Shown here one piece after another: positions 44,813 to 54,384 of a stretch of 64,000 nt of DNA. Positions within the stretch are counted from its first letter, which is position 1; each line of letters opens with the position of its first letter. Origin of the DNA: Arthrobacter sp. B3I9 (GTDB taxonomy: Bacteria > Actinomycetota > Actinomycetes > Actinomycetales > Micrococcaceae); the NCBI RefSeq assembly GCF_030816935.1, contig NZ_JAUSYO010000001.1, forward strand, positions 1,798,001 through 1,862,000. Direction: 5' to 3'. The translations under genes were made by a program, and so were the position numbers. A model generated the notes under the pieces. It saw only the letters and a program-made list of their open reading frames with translations. It ran no database searches and had not been told where the DNA came from.

Positions 44813-47800
44813 TTGCACCTCAAGACCCTGACCGTCCGGGGATTCAAGTCCTTCGCATCCGCGACGACTTTTGAATTCGAGCCAGGCGTCACCGCCGTCG
44901 TGGGCCCCAACGGATCCGGCAAGTCCAACGTTGTGGACGCCCTGGCATGGGTCATGGGCGAGCAGGGGGCCAAGACGCTCCGCGGCGGCAAAATGGAAGA
45001 TGTTATTTTTGCCGGGACGTCCGGGCGGCCGCCGCTGGGCCGCGCCCATGTTTCCCTCACCATCGACAACAGCGACGGCGCCCTGCCGATCGACTACAGC
45101 GAAGTCACGATCTCCCGCACCCTGTTCCGGACGGGCGGCTCCGAGTACGCCATCAACGGGGCCGGCTGCCGGCTGCTGGACATCCAGGAACTCCTCTCGG
45201 ACTCCGGCCTGGGCCGGGAAATGCACGTGATTGTCGGCCAGGGCCAGCTGGACAAGGTCCTGCACGCCACCCCCGAAGACCGGCGCGGCTTCATCGAAGA
45301 AGCCGCCGGGATCCTCAAGCACCGGCGGCGCAAGGAAAAAACGGTCCGCAAGCTCGAAGCCATGCAGGCCAACCTGCAACGGCTCAGCGATCTCACCGGA
45401 GAAATCCGGCGCCAGCTGACCCCGCTCGGCAAGCAGGCAGCGGTGGCCCGGCGTGCGCAGACCGTCCAGTTCGAAGTCCGCGACGCCCGCTGCCGGCTCC
45501 TCGCCGACGACCTCGTGCAGCTGCAGTCCGCACTGGCGCAGGACGCCGCGGACGAGTCCGCGCTCAAGGCCCGCCGTGCCGTCGTCGAGCGTGACCTCGA
45601 GAGCGGCCGGCAGCGCCAGGCGGGCCTGGAGCAGCTGGCCGCCGAGGCGACCCCGAAGCTCAACGCGGCCCGCGACAACTGGTACCAGCTCTCGGCCGGG
45701 CGGGAACGGCTGCGGTCCCTGGGGTCCCTGGCCGAGGAGCGCCGCCGCCTGCTGGGCACCGCGGACGCCGTCCCGGACTCCGGCCGGGACCCGGACCAGC
45801 TGGACCGGCAGGCCGCCCGCGTCCGCGCGGAACAGGCCGCGCTGGAGCAGCAGATCCTGGACCGGCGCGGTGCGCTGGATGCCGCGTCTGCCGCCAAGCA
45901 GGAGGCGGAGAACGCCGCAAGTGCGGAGGACAAGCGCCTCGCGGCCCTTCTCCGGGCCGCCGCCGACCGGCGCGAGGGCCTGGCAAAACTCGCCGGCCAG
46001 GTGGGCGCGGCGCGCTCCCGGGTGGAGTCCGCGCAGGCGGAACTCGGCCGGCTGCGGGAGTCGCAGAAGGCGGGGGAGGAGCGCCGCCGGCACGCCCAGA
46101 GCGAGTTCACCGCTCTGGAGTCGCAGGTGGCCGGGGTGGAGGAAGGGGAGGAAACCCTCGACGCCGACTACGAGGACGCCAGTGCAGCCCTGGATGCCGT
46201 CACGATGGAAATTGACGCGCTGAAGGCTGCCGAACGTGATGGCGAACGGGAACGTGGCGCGCTCGTGGCCCGCCGTGACGCCTTGCAGCTCGGCCTCAAC
46301 CGCAAGGACGGCGCGGCCCATGTGCTCGGCACGGGCCTGCCGGGCGTCCTCGGCGCCCTCGCCGGGATGATCACGGTGGAAGCCGGATTCGAGGCCGCCA
46401 TCGCCGCGGCCCTCGGCGCCGCCTCCGACGCCGTCGTGGTGCGGGACGGGGAGGCCGCCGCCGCCGCGGTCCAACGCCTCAAGGAGGACGACGCCGGACG
46501 GGCGTCACTGCTGCTCGCGGAGCCTGCCGGGGTCGACCCGGGACGCGGCCCCGCCGGAGGGGACATCGCACAGGACGCTTTGCCGCAGGGGGCGCGGTGG
46601 GCGGCCGGCCTGGTCACCGCCAGCGCTCCGGAGGAGGCCCCCGGACTGCCGCTGGCCCGCCTGCTGGCGGGCGTCACCGTCGTCGACGACCTTGACGCCG
46701 CCGCGCACCTGATCTCGGAGCGGCCCGGGCTGACAGCCGTCACCAGGGCCGGCGACGTCTTCACCGCCATGACCGTCAGCGGCGGATCCGCCAAGGCACC
46801 CTCCCTGCTCGAGGTCCAGGCCGCCGTCGACGACGCCTCCGCGAAACTGGCAACGGTGACCGCCGCCCTGGAGCGGAACCGCTTCGCGCTGTCCGCCGCG
46901 CAGGCGCGGAAAGCCGAAGCGCAGGAGCGCGCGGACGCCGCCCTCGACAAACTCCATGACTCGGATGCCCGGCTGGCGGCCGTGGCCGAGCGGCTGGGCC
47001 ACCTCAATTCCGTGCTGCGCAGCGCCGTGGGCGAAAGCGAACGGCTCGCCGCGTCCCTCGCCAAGGCCGAGGCGAACATTGCCGGGGAACAGGAGGCGCT
47101 CCAGGCTGCCGCTGCGCGGCTCGCCGCCGCCCAGGAGGTGCCGGCCGAGGAGGAGCCGTCGGCGGAGCAGCGCGATGCCCTCGCGCTGGCCGCTTCGCTG
47201 GCCCGCAATGCCGAAATGGAGGCACGGCTCGCCCTGCGCAGCGCCGAGGAGCAGCTTGCGGCCACCCGCAACCGGGCGGCCGCCCTGGAACGTGCAGCCG
47301 CCACAGAACGCCGTGCCCGCGAGGAGGCCGCGGAACGGGCCCGCCGCCGCCGGCTGCAGGCCGGACGTGCCGCCGCCGTGTCCGCGGCAGTGGAGCAGGT
47401 CATCGGCTTCATCGACGTCTCCGTGGAGCTGGCACGCCAGGAGCGAGACAGTGCTGAAGAGCGGCGCGAACTCATGGACCGCGAACTCGCCGAGGTCCGC
47501 ACCGGCAACGATGCCCTGGCCCGCGAGCTCGCCGAACTGACGGACTCCGTGCACCGCGACGAACTGGCGCGTGCGCAGCAGCGGCTCCGGATCGAAGCCC
47601 TGGAACTGAGGAGCGTTGAGGAACTGGGGCTCACGGCGGACCAGCTCGTGGCCGACTTCGGTCCGGACCGGCCGGTGCCCGTGCCCGCAGCGGAATCCGT
47701 GGACAAATGGGCCGCCCTGCGCGCCCCCGTGGATGAGGAAGGACGCGAGATCGTCTCCGGCGTGCCCTTTGTCAGGGAAGAACAGGAAAAACGGCTCAAG

Positions 47801-48427
47801 CGGGCCGAACGCGACCTCTCCGCCCTGGGCCGCGTCAACCCGCTGGCCCTCGAGGAGTTCGCGGCGCTGGAGGAACGCCACCAGTTCCTGAGCTCCCAGT
47901 TGGAGGACCTCAAATCCAGCCGCAAGGATCTGCTCGACATCATCAAAGAGGTCGACGAGCGCGTGCAGAAGGTCTTCGCCGAAGCCTTCGCGGATACCTC
48001 GGCGCAGTTTGTCCGCGTCTTCGCGCGGCTGTTCCCCGGCGGCGAGGGGCGGCTGGTCCTCACCGACCCGTCGGACATGCTCACCACGGGCATCGAGGTC
48101 GAAGCCCGCCCGGCCGGCAAGAAGATCAAGCGGCTCTCGCTGCTCTCCGGCGGTGAACGCTCACTGACGGCCGTGGCCTTGCTCGTGGCGATCTTCAAGG
48201 CCCGGCCCTCGCCGTTCTATGTCATGGACGAGGTGGAAGCCGCGCTGGATGACACCAACCTGGGCCGGCTGATCACCATCTTCGAGGAACTGCGCGAGTC
48301 CAGCCAGCTGATTGTCATCACGCACCAGAAACGCACCATGGAAGTTGCGGATGCGCTCTACGGCGTCACCATGCGCGGGGACGGCGTCTCCACTGTCATC
48401 AGCCAGCGGCTCGGCGCGGACGCCTGA
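44813..48427 (+). CDS. smc: Chromosome segregation protein SMC
   Basis: TTG 44813 gives MHLKTLTVRGFKSFASATTF, the canonical SMC start; the longer frame upstream lacks conserved sequence. The 1,204-residue protein has Walker A GPNGSGKS (residues 31-38), a first coiled coil (~165-500), the hinge (~520-660 with HVLGTGLPGVLG), a second coil rich in Ala/Arg/Glu (~680-1000), then the ABC signature LSLLSGGERSLTAVALL and Walker B FYVMDEVEAALDD. It forms the condensin ATPase that organises the chromosome. Gene order with ftsY and ffh is typical. Confidence 0.95.
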   Translation: MHLKTLTVRGFKSFASATTFEFEPGVTAVVGPNGSGKSNVVDALAWVMGEQGAKTLRGGKMEDVIFAGTSGRPPLGRAHVSLTIDNSDGALPIDYSEVTISRTLFRTGGSEYAINGAGCRLLDIQELLSDSGLGREMHVIVGQGQLDKVLHATPEDRRGFIEEAAGILKHRRRKEKTVRKLEAMQANLQRLSDLTGEIRRQLTPLGKQAAVARRAQTVQFEVRDARCRLLADDLVQLQSALAQDAADESALKARRAVVERDLESGRQRQAGLEQLAAEATPKLNAARDNWYQLSAGRERLRSLGSLAEERRRLLGTADAVPDSGRDPDQLDRQAARVRAEQAALEQQILDRRGALDAASAAKQEAENAASAEDKRLAALLRAAADRREGLAKLAGQVGAARSRVESAQAELGRLRESQKAGEERRRHAQSEFTALESQVAGVEEGEETLDADYEDASAALDAVTMEIDALKAAERDGERERGALVARRDALQLGLNRKDGAAHVLGTGLPGVLGALAGMITVEAGFEAAIAAALGAASDAVVVRDGEAAAAAVQRLKEDDAGRASLLLAEPAGVDPGRGPAGGDIAQDALPQGARWAAGLVTASAPEEAPGLPLARLLAGVTVVDDLDAAAHLISERPGLTAVTRAGDVFTAMTVSGGSAKAPSLLEVQAAVDDASAKLATVTAALERNRFALSAAQARKAEAQERADAALDKLHDSDARLAAVAERLGHLNSVLRSAVGESERLAASLAKAEANIAGEQEALQAAAARLAAAQEVPAEEEPSAEQRDALALAASLARNAEMEARLALRSAEEQLAATRNRAAALERAAATERRAREEAAERARRRRLQAGRAAAVSAAVEQVIGFIDVSVELARQERDSAEERRELMDRELAEVRTGNDALARELAELTDSVHRDELARAQQRLRIEALELRSVEELGLTADQLVADFGPDRPVPVPAAESVDKWAALRAPVDEEGREIVSGVPFVREEQEKRLKRAERDLSALGRVNPLALEEFAALEERHQFLSSQLEDLKSSRKDLLDIIKEVDERVQKVFAEAFADTSAQFVRVFARLFPGGEGRLVLTDPSDMLTTGIEVEARPAGKKIKRLSLLSGGERSLTAVALLVAIFKARPSPFYVMDEVEAALDDTNLGRLITIFEELRESSQLIVITHQKRTMEVADALYGVTMRGDGVSTVISQRLGADA

Positions 48428-48474
48428 ACCGGCTGCTGCGCGCGGACGCCTGAACCGGCGGATGCCTGAACCGG
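48414..48474 (+). repeat. Short direct repeats at the 3' end of smc
   Basis: A 20-bp word at 48414-48433, containing the smc stop, is repeated exactly at 48440-48459. A third partial copy (GATGCCTGAACCGG) is at 48461-48474. It looks like slippage duplication of the gene end. Confidence 0.7.
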
Positions 48475-48543
48475 GTTCCCGGCCGCCGGATGCGCCGCCG
48501 TTCGCCTCCGCGGCCCCTTTCCCGTTTGTGAGAAGCTAGGGGT

Positions 48544-49758
48544 GTGAACGACATCCTCCCAATTATCCTGCCCATTCTCGCTGCCCTGGTGGTCCTCGGT
48601 GCGCTGATTCCGGTGCTCCTGAAGACCCGGAAGAACATCACGAACTACCCGGGCACCCGTGATGAGAACGACCCCGTGGTCCCCGGCCAGCGGGCCGGAT
48701 CAACAGCCGTCGAGGACTGGCCGGCGCCGACGCGGGAGCGGGGGGCGCCCCAGGGCACCGACCTCGAGGGACTCGAAACGGTCGAGGTGCCCGATACCGT
48801 CGCCGGACTCGAAACAGTTCCGGTGGAGACCCCGCTGCCGGTGGCCGGCCGCCTGGTGCGGCTGCGGGAACGGCTTGTGAGGTCCAACAACGTCTTCGGC
48901 AAGGGCCTGCTGGTGCTGCTCTCCGGGGACAAGATCGACGAGAACGTCTGGGACGAGGTGGAGGAGACCCTCCTGCTGGCGGACCTCGGCACCGAGCCGA
49001 CCATGCAGCTCGTGGACGCGCTCCGCGAACGGGTCAAGGTCCTCGGCACGCGGTCCCCCGAGCACGTCAAGGCACTGCTCCGCGAGGAACTTATCAAGCT
49101 CGTGGACCCCACGATGGACCGCAGCCTGCGCGTCGAGCGGCAGGGCAACAAGCCTGCCGTCGTCCTCGTGGTCGGCGTCAACGGCGTCGGCAAGACCACC
49201 ACCGTCGGCAAGCTTGCCCGCGTCCTCGTCGCCGAGGACAAGGACGTGCTGCTGGGCGCCGCGGACACCTTCCGCGCCGCCGCCGCAGAACAGCTGGCCA
49301 CCTGGGGGCAGCGCGTGGGAGTACCCACCGTCAAGTCCGACGTGCACGGGGCGGACCCGGCGTCGGTCGCCTATGAGGCGGTCAAAGCCGGCATCGACCA
49401 GGAAGTCGACGTCGTGATGATCGACACGGCAGGACGGCTGCAGAACAAGGTCGGCCTGATGGACGAGCTCGGCAAGGTCAAGCGGGTTATCGAGAAGCTC
49501 GCCGAGGTGGACGAGGTCCTGCTGGTCCTGGACGCCACGACGGGCCAGAACGGCCTGAACCAGGCGCGGGTCTTCGCGGAGGTCGTCAACATCACCGGCA
49601 TCGTCCTGACCAAGCTGGACGGCACCGCCAAGGGCGGGATCGTCGTCGCCATCCAGAAGTCCCTCGGCGTCCCGGTCAAGCTCATCGGCCTCGGCGAAGG
49701 CGCCGATGACCTCGCACCCTTCGAGGCGGAAAGCTTCGTCGACGCCCTGCTCAACTGA
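48544..49758 (+). CDS. ftsY: Signal recognition particle receptor FtsY
   Basis: GTG 48544 starts a 404-residue protein. It has an N-terminal transmembrane helix (LPIILPILAALVVLGALIPV) and an acidic linker with repeated LETVxV segments. The NG GTPase domain follows (~110-404): VVGVNGVGKTTTVGKLA (G1), DTFRAAAAEQL, MIDTAGRLQNK (G3), TKLDGTAKGG (G4) and GLGEGADDLAPF. It receives SRP-ribosome complexes at the membrane; its partner ffh lies 6.6 kb downstream. The N-terminal membrane helix is the usual actinobacterial form. Confidence 0.95.
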   Translation: MNDILPIILPILAALVVLGALIPVLLKTRKNITNYPGTRDENDPVVPGQRAGSTAVEDWPAPTRERGAPQGTDLEGLETVEVPDTVAGLETVPVETPLPVAGRLVRLRERLVRSNNVFGKGLLVLLSGDKIDENVWDEVEETLLLADLGTEPTMQLVDALRERVKVLGTRSPEHVKALLREELIKLVDPTMDRSLRVERQGNKPAVVLVVGVNGVGKTTTVGKLARVLVAEDKDVLLGAADTFRAAAAEQLATWGQRVGVPTVKSDVHGADPASVAYEAVKAGIDQEVDVVMIDTAGRLQNKVGLMDELGKVKRVIEKLAEVDEVLLVLDATTGQNGLNQARVFAEVVNITGIVLTKLDGTAKGGIVVAIQKSLGVPVKLIGLGEGADDLAPFEAESFVDALLN

Positions 49759-49777
49759 CCCGCTCAAGGGAGCGGCG

Positions 49778-51442
49778 TCAGTACGTGAAGTGCAGCACCG
49801 TGGCAGTTCCGGCCGTCAGCTTGAAGGCCTGCGTCGCGGATCCGACCTGGAAGCCCGGAACCGTGGCGCGCTCGTCCGGCGGCGTCGGCTCGGACTTCGC
49901 GCCGTCGATCAACGTCTGGTCCTCGGCCGTGAAGCTGGTTCCGGTCAGCTGCGTCATCGTTCCGGTGCGGGGCTTGCCCGGCAGGGTCAGCGTCACATCG
50001 GTCTGGGCGGCCTTTTGGGGGTCGTTCTCGTTGACCAGGACTACGGTGGTGCTGCCGTCGGCGTTCTGCAGGGCGTAGCTGTACATCAGCCCGCCGCCGC
50101 TGCTGTCCCGCTTCAGGAACTTTCCGCCTTCCAGCTCGGCAACCATCGAGATGCCGAAGAAGTTGGCGCGGCCGGACATCTGGCCGTTGCCGTCCGGATA
50201 CGCGCCGGCGCTGCAGATCGCGGACATGGGCGGGCCGCCTTTGCAGGTCTGCAGGGAACTGTGGAATCCGACCCTGGTGATCCCCAGCTGGGCGGCGTTG
50301 AGGGTGTAGTCCACCGTCCACAGGGCCGAGGCGTGCGTGCGCGAGGTCTCGTTCGAGCCGGGGCAGGCTGCAATGCCGGTCTCGGGAAGCCAGGTTTCCA
50401 GGCCGGCTGCCTGGCCCACCTTGACGGCGCTCAGCTGGTAGTCGTTCCCGCGGACGTGCATGAGCTCGCTCATCAGGTTGGCCATCGTCGGCGAGGCGGT
50501 GGGGTCGCTGCCGTCGCAGCTGTACAGCGGGTAGTTGTGGAAGGTGAAGATCTTTTTCTGCGGGATGTCGGCGTCGATGAACGGCTGCCACCATTTCTGG
50601 TCGTAGGCGCCCGGACCGGCGATCGGCACGTCGGGGGCCACGGCGTAGATGGCGTTTGCGTACGCCTGCATTTCCCGGATGTACTGGTCCACGGTGTATC
50701 CGTTGGTCTTCACGTCTTTATAGACGAAGCCGTTGGGCTCGTTGCCGATAGTGATGCTGAGCAGCCGGTCCCCAAAGATCTGCGAGGCGTACTTGACCAT
50801 GTCGGCTGCGCGGCCCGGGTTGTAGTGGCCCAGGTCCACGGTGAGGGCGATGGCGGCATCTCCGGCCACGAGGAGCTTGTTGACCCGGGTGAGGTCGTCC
50901 GGCCCCACGGCCCGAACGGGGCGGGTCTTGTCTCCCGTGTAGCCGGCCGGGATCGCCTCGCCGGTGGAGGTCCAGAAAAACCGGCGGTCCACGGAGTTGC
51001 CGCCGAAGCGCAGGACGGGCTTATCGATCTCCTGCAGCAGCTTGACCATAGTCGGGTTGGTCTCGTCAAGCGCGGGATCACCAAGGTCGGTGGCCTCCAA
51101 TGAAATGCCCGTCAGGCCCTTGTTCAGGGACGTGCCTACCGGCTCAGCCGTCACGTTCACTTTGAGGGGTTCCACCGGTTCCAGCCGCGATCCCGGCGGC
51201 GGCCCGGCCTGCTCATAGTACGTAGGGGCCGGCGGAGTTTCCGGCGCTTTGCTGACGCTGGCGCTGGCCGGGCCCGCAGGCTGGGGTGCCGGCACGCCGA
51301 ACGTCATCGGGATGACCACCGCGGCGGCGGCCACGACGACGACAATTCCGCCGGCGGCGATCAACCGGGAACGCTTCCTGCTGGCTGCGTCGCCCGGGCT
51401 GGGAGCCGATCGATCCGCAGGTGGTTGGTCGATGGGCGCCAT
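49778..51442 (-). CDS. Membrane-anchored GH79-like glycoside hydrolase
   Basis: The 554-residue protein has a basic cytoplasmic N-terminus and one transmembrane helix (LIAAGGIVVVVAAAAVVIPM, ~27-46). A Pro/Ala-rich linker and an extracellular (beta/alpha)8 domain follow: PVLRFGGNSVDRRFFW, acid/base Glu ~235 in IGNEPNGF and a likely nucleophile Glu ~354 in WLPETG. A C-terminal beta domain covers ~430-554 (GGGLMYSYALQNADGS). This fits GH79 (beta-glucuronidase-type) enzymes. A uronic-acid-containing surface polymer would be a natural substrate, but this is inference. It converges with ftsY. Confidence 0.78.
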   Translation of the reverse strand: MAPIDQPPADRSAPSPGDAASRKRSRLIAAGGIVVVVAAAAVVIPMTFGVPAPQPAGPASASVSKAPETPPAPTYYEQAGPPPGSRLEPVEPLKVNVTAEPVGTSLNKGLTGISLEATDLGDPALDETNPTMVKLLQEIDKPVLRFGGNSVDRRFFWTSTGEAIPAGYTGDKTRPVRAVGPDDLTRVNKLLVAGDAAIALTVDLGHYNPGRAADMVKYASQIFGDRLLSITIGNEPNGFVYKDVKTNGYTVDQYIREMQAYANAIYAVAPDVPIAGPGAYDQKWWQPFIDADIPQKKIFTFHNYPLYSCDGSDPTASPTMANLMSELMHVRGNDYQLSAVKVGQAAGLETWLPETGIAACPGSNETSRTHASALWTVDYTLNAAQLGITRVGFHSSLQTCKGGPPMSAICSAGAYPDGNGQMSGRANFFGISMVAELEGGKFLKRDSSGGGLMYSYALQNADGSTTVVLVNENDPQKAAQTDVTLTLPGKPRTGTMTQLTGTSFTAEDQTLIDGAKSEPTPPDERATVPGFQVGSATQAFKLTAGTATVLHFTY

Positions 51443-51536
51443 AAGCCAGTACCTCCGGAAGTTCCTACACGTCGGACCAGCTTAGCCAAAGGCCCGGGCC
51501 GGCCACGGACCGCAACCGGCATCCGGGGAGCTCAGG

Positions 51537-52787
51537 TCAGGGCTTAGCCGGGTTGCGTTCACGCAGGGTTTCCCGGGCCAGCAGCCAGCCCGCTGCCGCG
51601 GCCACCAGGATTCCGCCCGTGACACCAAAAGCCCAGCCGTAGCCCAGGCGGTCCGCCAGCAGCCCGGCACAGACGGGCCCGATGATCGCCCCGCTGTCCG
51701 CCGTCATCTGGAAGACGGCGAGGACACGGCCGCTGGAGCGCTCATTGCCCACCACGTCGGCGACGGCGGCCTGTTGGGCCGGGCCGAGCAGGCCCGCCCC
51801 GATGCCCGCCACGGCTGAGGCCACGAGGAACCAGAGCAGCTCGTGCGTGGAGCCGATGGCTGCCGTGGCGGCGCCGGTGATCAGCAGACCGGCGAGCATC
51901 ATCGGCTTCCGGCCCAGGTCGTCCGCGAGCCTTCCGGAGACGGTCAGCGCCGCGGCGTTGCCGCCGGCGAACACGGCCAGCGCCCAGCCGGCGGACCCTG
52001 GCCCGGCGCCGAGGGCGGCCACGGCAAACAGGGGGACCGTGGCCATCCGTACGCCGAATGTGGCCCAGCCGTTGGCGAAGCTTGAGAACAGCGCAGCACG
52101 GTAGGCGTTGTCCCGCAGGGCCTCGCGCAGCTCCATGGCCGGAACGCTGCCGCCCTCCGCCCGGGAAGCGGCGGGAACGTGGCTCAGCTGGGTCTGCACC
52201 ACGAGCGCGGCGAGGACCAGGGCGGCCGCGTATGCCAGGAACGGGATCCGGAGGCCGAAGCTCGCGAGCAGGCCGCCCACAATCGGGCCGCAGACGTTCC
52301 CGATCAGGAAGGCCGAGGCGTAGGCCCCGGAGACGCGGCCGCGGCTTTCCGGCGGGGCCAGCCGGATCACGAGCGCCATGGACGCCACCGTGAACATGAC
52401 CGATCCCGCTCCGCCCAGGCCCCGGAAGACCAGCAGCTGCCAGTAGTCCTGGGCAAAGGCGCACGCGGCGGTGGAGGCTGCCACGATCAGCAGTCCGGCC
52501 ACATACACCGGCCGTTCGCCCAGCCTGACGATCAGGGCCCCGCCCGCGGGAGCAAAGACGAGTCGCATGAACGCGAAGATGCTGACGATCACGGCGGCGG
52601 CCGTGGCTCCGACGTCGAACGTCGTGGCGAACTGGGGGAGGACCGGCGCCACCAGGCCGAAGCCCAGCGCGATCAGGAAGGCGGCGACCAGCATCACCTT
52701 GATGTCACGGGGCAGCCGCGGGCGGCTTGGGCGCGGGCCGGCGGCCTCGGCCCGGGAATGACCGGCGCGGCGCGGGGTCTTGCTCAT
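51537..52787 (-). CDS. MFS transporter
   Basis: The 416-residue protein has 12 predicted hydrophobic helices. It carries the MFS loop 2-3 type motif (GGALIVRLGERPVYVAG), the second-half equivalent (GRLADDLGRKPMMLAGLLI), and a central loop with QTQLSHVPAASR. It resembles drug or metabolite efflux carriers of the DHA1 type. The N- and C-termini are basic. It is divergent from amtB across the GlnR-like boxes. Substrate is unknown. Confidence 0.85.
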   Translation of the reverse strand: MSKTPRRAGHSRAEAAGPRPSRPRLPRDIKVMLVAAFLIALGFGLVAPVLPQFATTFDVGATAAAVIVSIFAFMRLVFAPAGGALIVRLGERPVYVAGLLIVAASTAACAFAQDYWQLLVFRGLGGAGSVMFTVASMALVIRLAPPESRGRVSGAYASAFLIGNVCGPIVGGLLASFGLRIPFLAYAAALVLAALVVQTQLSHVPAASRAEGGSVPAMELREALRDNAYRAALFSSFANGWATFGVRMATVPLFAVAALGAGPGSAGWALAVFAGGNAAALTVSGRLADDLGRKPMMLAGLLITGAATAAIGSTHELLWFLVASAVAGIGAGLLGPAQQAAVADVVGNERSSGRVLAVFQMTADSGAIIGPVCAGLLADRLGYGWAFGVTGGILVAAAAGWLLARETLRERNPAKP

Positions 52788-52828
52788 GATGCTGCGGACC
52801 TCGATCGGTTAACGCGGATGTAAGGGGT

Positions 52829-52855
52829 GAAACATAACCGTAACAAAGCGGGAAC
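52829..52855 (+). promoter_or_regulatory. GlnR-like tandem boxes upstream of amtB
   Basis: GAAAC (52829-52833), GTAAC (52840-52844) and GGAAC (52851-52855) are each separated by exactly 6 nt. This matches the actinobacterial GlnR pattern GTnAC-n6-GnAAC in tandem. A further GTAAC with GCAAT after 6 nt occurs at 52882-52897. The position about 170 nt upstream of amtB fits nitrogen-limitation activation. Confidence 0.5.
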
Positions 52856-53022
52856 GCACCATTTACTTGCGGGAGGTTCTTGTAACAACCCGGCAATCTA
52901 AATCCTGCGCCGGCGAAACACGGCGGGGCAAAACTCTTCTTAGAACGCAAACCGCGTTGGGACAGGCGGAGTGATCCGCAGCATCAACCAAGATCGCATC
53001 TAAGCAAGGGAGGACGTGCACC

Positions 53023-54384
53023 ATGGAACTTACCGCAGGTCACGTATGGCTGATGGTGGCGGCGGCACTCGTGCTGTTCATGACACCAGGGCTCGCATTT
53101 TTCTACGGCGGCATGACGCGCGCCAAAGCCGCACTGAACATGATGATGATGAGCTTCATTTCCATCGGCATGGTCGGTGTGGTCTGGGTGCTCTGGGGCG
53201 CCTCGATGAGCTCCGGCGAGGGCTTCCTGGAGATTGTCGGGAACCCTTTCGCCACCTTCGGCCTCGAAGGGATCACCACCCCGGACGGACTGATCAAGGT
53301 CGGCTACGCAGCCACCTTCGCCATCATCACGGTGGCACTGATCAGCGGTGCGATCGCTGACCGCGCCAAGTTTGGTGCCTGGAGCGTGTTCGTTCCGGTC
53401 TGGGTCACCCTGGTGTACTGCCCGCTGGCCTACATGGTCTGGGGCGGCGGGCTCTTCGGTCCCGAAGGCGCCATCGGCCAGGCGCTCGGCCCCGCGATCG
53501 ACTTCGCCGGCGGCACGGTCGTCCACATCAACGCCGGCGTTGCCGCGCTGGTCCTCGTGCTGATCATCGGCAACCGCAGGGGCTTCGGCAAGGATCCGAA
53601 CCACCGCCCTCACAACATCCCCTTCGTCATGCTTGGCGCGGCCATCCTCTGGTTCGGCTGGTTCGGCTTCAACGCTGGAGCCGCTACCACCGCGGAGCAG
53701 GGCGGCCTGATCTGGGTCAACACCCTGGCAGCCCCGGCAGCGGCCATGCTCGGCTGGCTTGTCACTGAGCGGATCCGCGACGGACACCCGACCTCGCTCG
53801 GCGCCGCCTCCGGTGTTGTGGCCGGCCTCGTTGCGATCACCCCGGCCTGTGCCAATGTCAGCCCGGTCGGCGCACTGTGCCTCGGCGTGGTGGCTGGCGT
53901 GGCCTCCGCGCTCGCCGTCGGACTCAAGTTCCGCTGGGGCTTTGATGACTCACTCGACGTCGTCGGCGTCCACCTTGTGTCCGGCATCATCGGTACCGTC
54001 GCGTTGGGCTTCATCGCCCTGCCGGCCGACGGCGTCGGTGGCGGGCTCTTCTACGGCGGCGGTTTCACCCAGCTCTGGGCACAGCTCGCCGTGGCCGGCA
54101 CCGCGATCGTCTACTCGGCAGTCCTGACCGCCGTGATCGCGTTCGCCATCCACAAGACCATGGGCTTCCGGGTTTCCCAGGAGCAGGAAGTTGTGGGCGT
54201 GGACCTCAGCCTGCACGCAGAAACGGCCTACGAATTCGGTGTTGGCGGCCACGGCGGAAGCTTCCAGCCGCTGCATGAACTGATCACGGGCCGGCAGCAG
54301 GACGAGGACGGGGCAATGGCTCCGGCCGGCCCGGCGTCCAACGACAAGAGCACCGCAACAGGCAAGGAAAGCGTGGAGGCATGA
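53023..54384 (+). CDS. amtB: Ammonium transporter
   Basis: The 453-residue protein is an Amt channel with 11 membrane helices. Landmarks are AFFYGGMTRAKAALNMM, the pore region FAGGTVVHINAGVAAL with the conserved His, and a second pore histidine in VDVVGVHLVSGIIGT. The C-terminal ~60 residues form a longer Gln/Ala/Gly-rich tail than usual. The TGA stop overlaps the PII gene ATG (ATGA, 54381-54384), the expected amtB-glnK coupling. It lies behind GlnR-like boxes. Because the PII gene is broken, normal gating by PII is doubtful. Confidence 0.95.
   Translation: MELTAGHVWLMVAAALVLFMTPGLAFFYGGMTRAKAALNMMMMSFISIGMVGVVWVLWGASMSSGEGFLEIVGNPFATFGLEGITTPDGLIKVGYAATFAIITVALISGAIADRAKFGAWSVFVPVWVTLVYCPLAYMVWGGGLFGPEGAIGQALGPAIDFAGGTVVHINAGVAALVLVLIIGNRRGFGKDPNHRPHNIPFVMLGAAILWFGWFGFNAGAATTAEQGGLIWVNTLAAPAAAMLGWLVTERIRDGHPTSLGAASGVVAGLVAITPACANVSPVGALCLGVVAGVASALAVGLKFRWGFDDSLDVVGVHLVSGIIGTVALGFIALPADGVGGGLFYGGGFTQLWAQLAVAGTAIVYSAVLTAVIAFAIHKTMGFRVSQEQEVVGVDLSLHAETAYEFGVGGHGGSFQPLHELITGRQQDEDGAMAPAGPASNDKSTATGKESVEA

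Noticed and set aside
46168..48198. Long minus-strand frame opposite smc
   Set aside because: Ser/Arg-rich shadow of a GC-rich coding region; smc on the plus strand has all family motifs.
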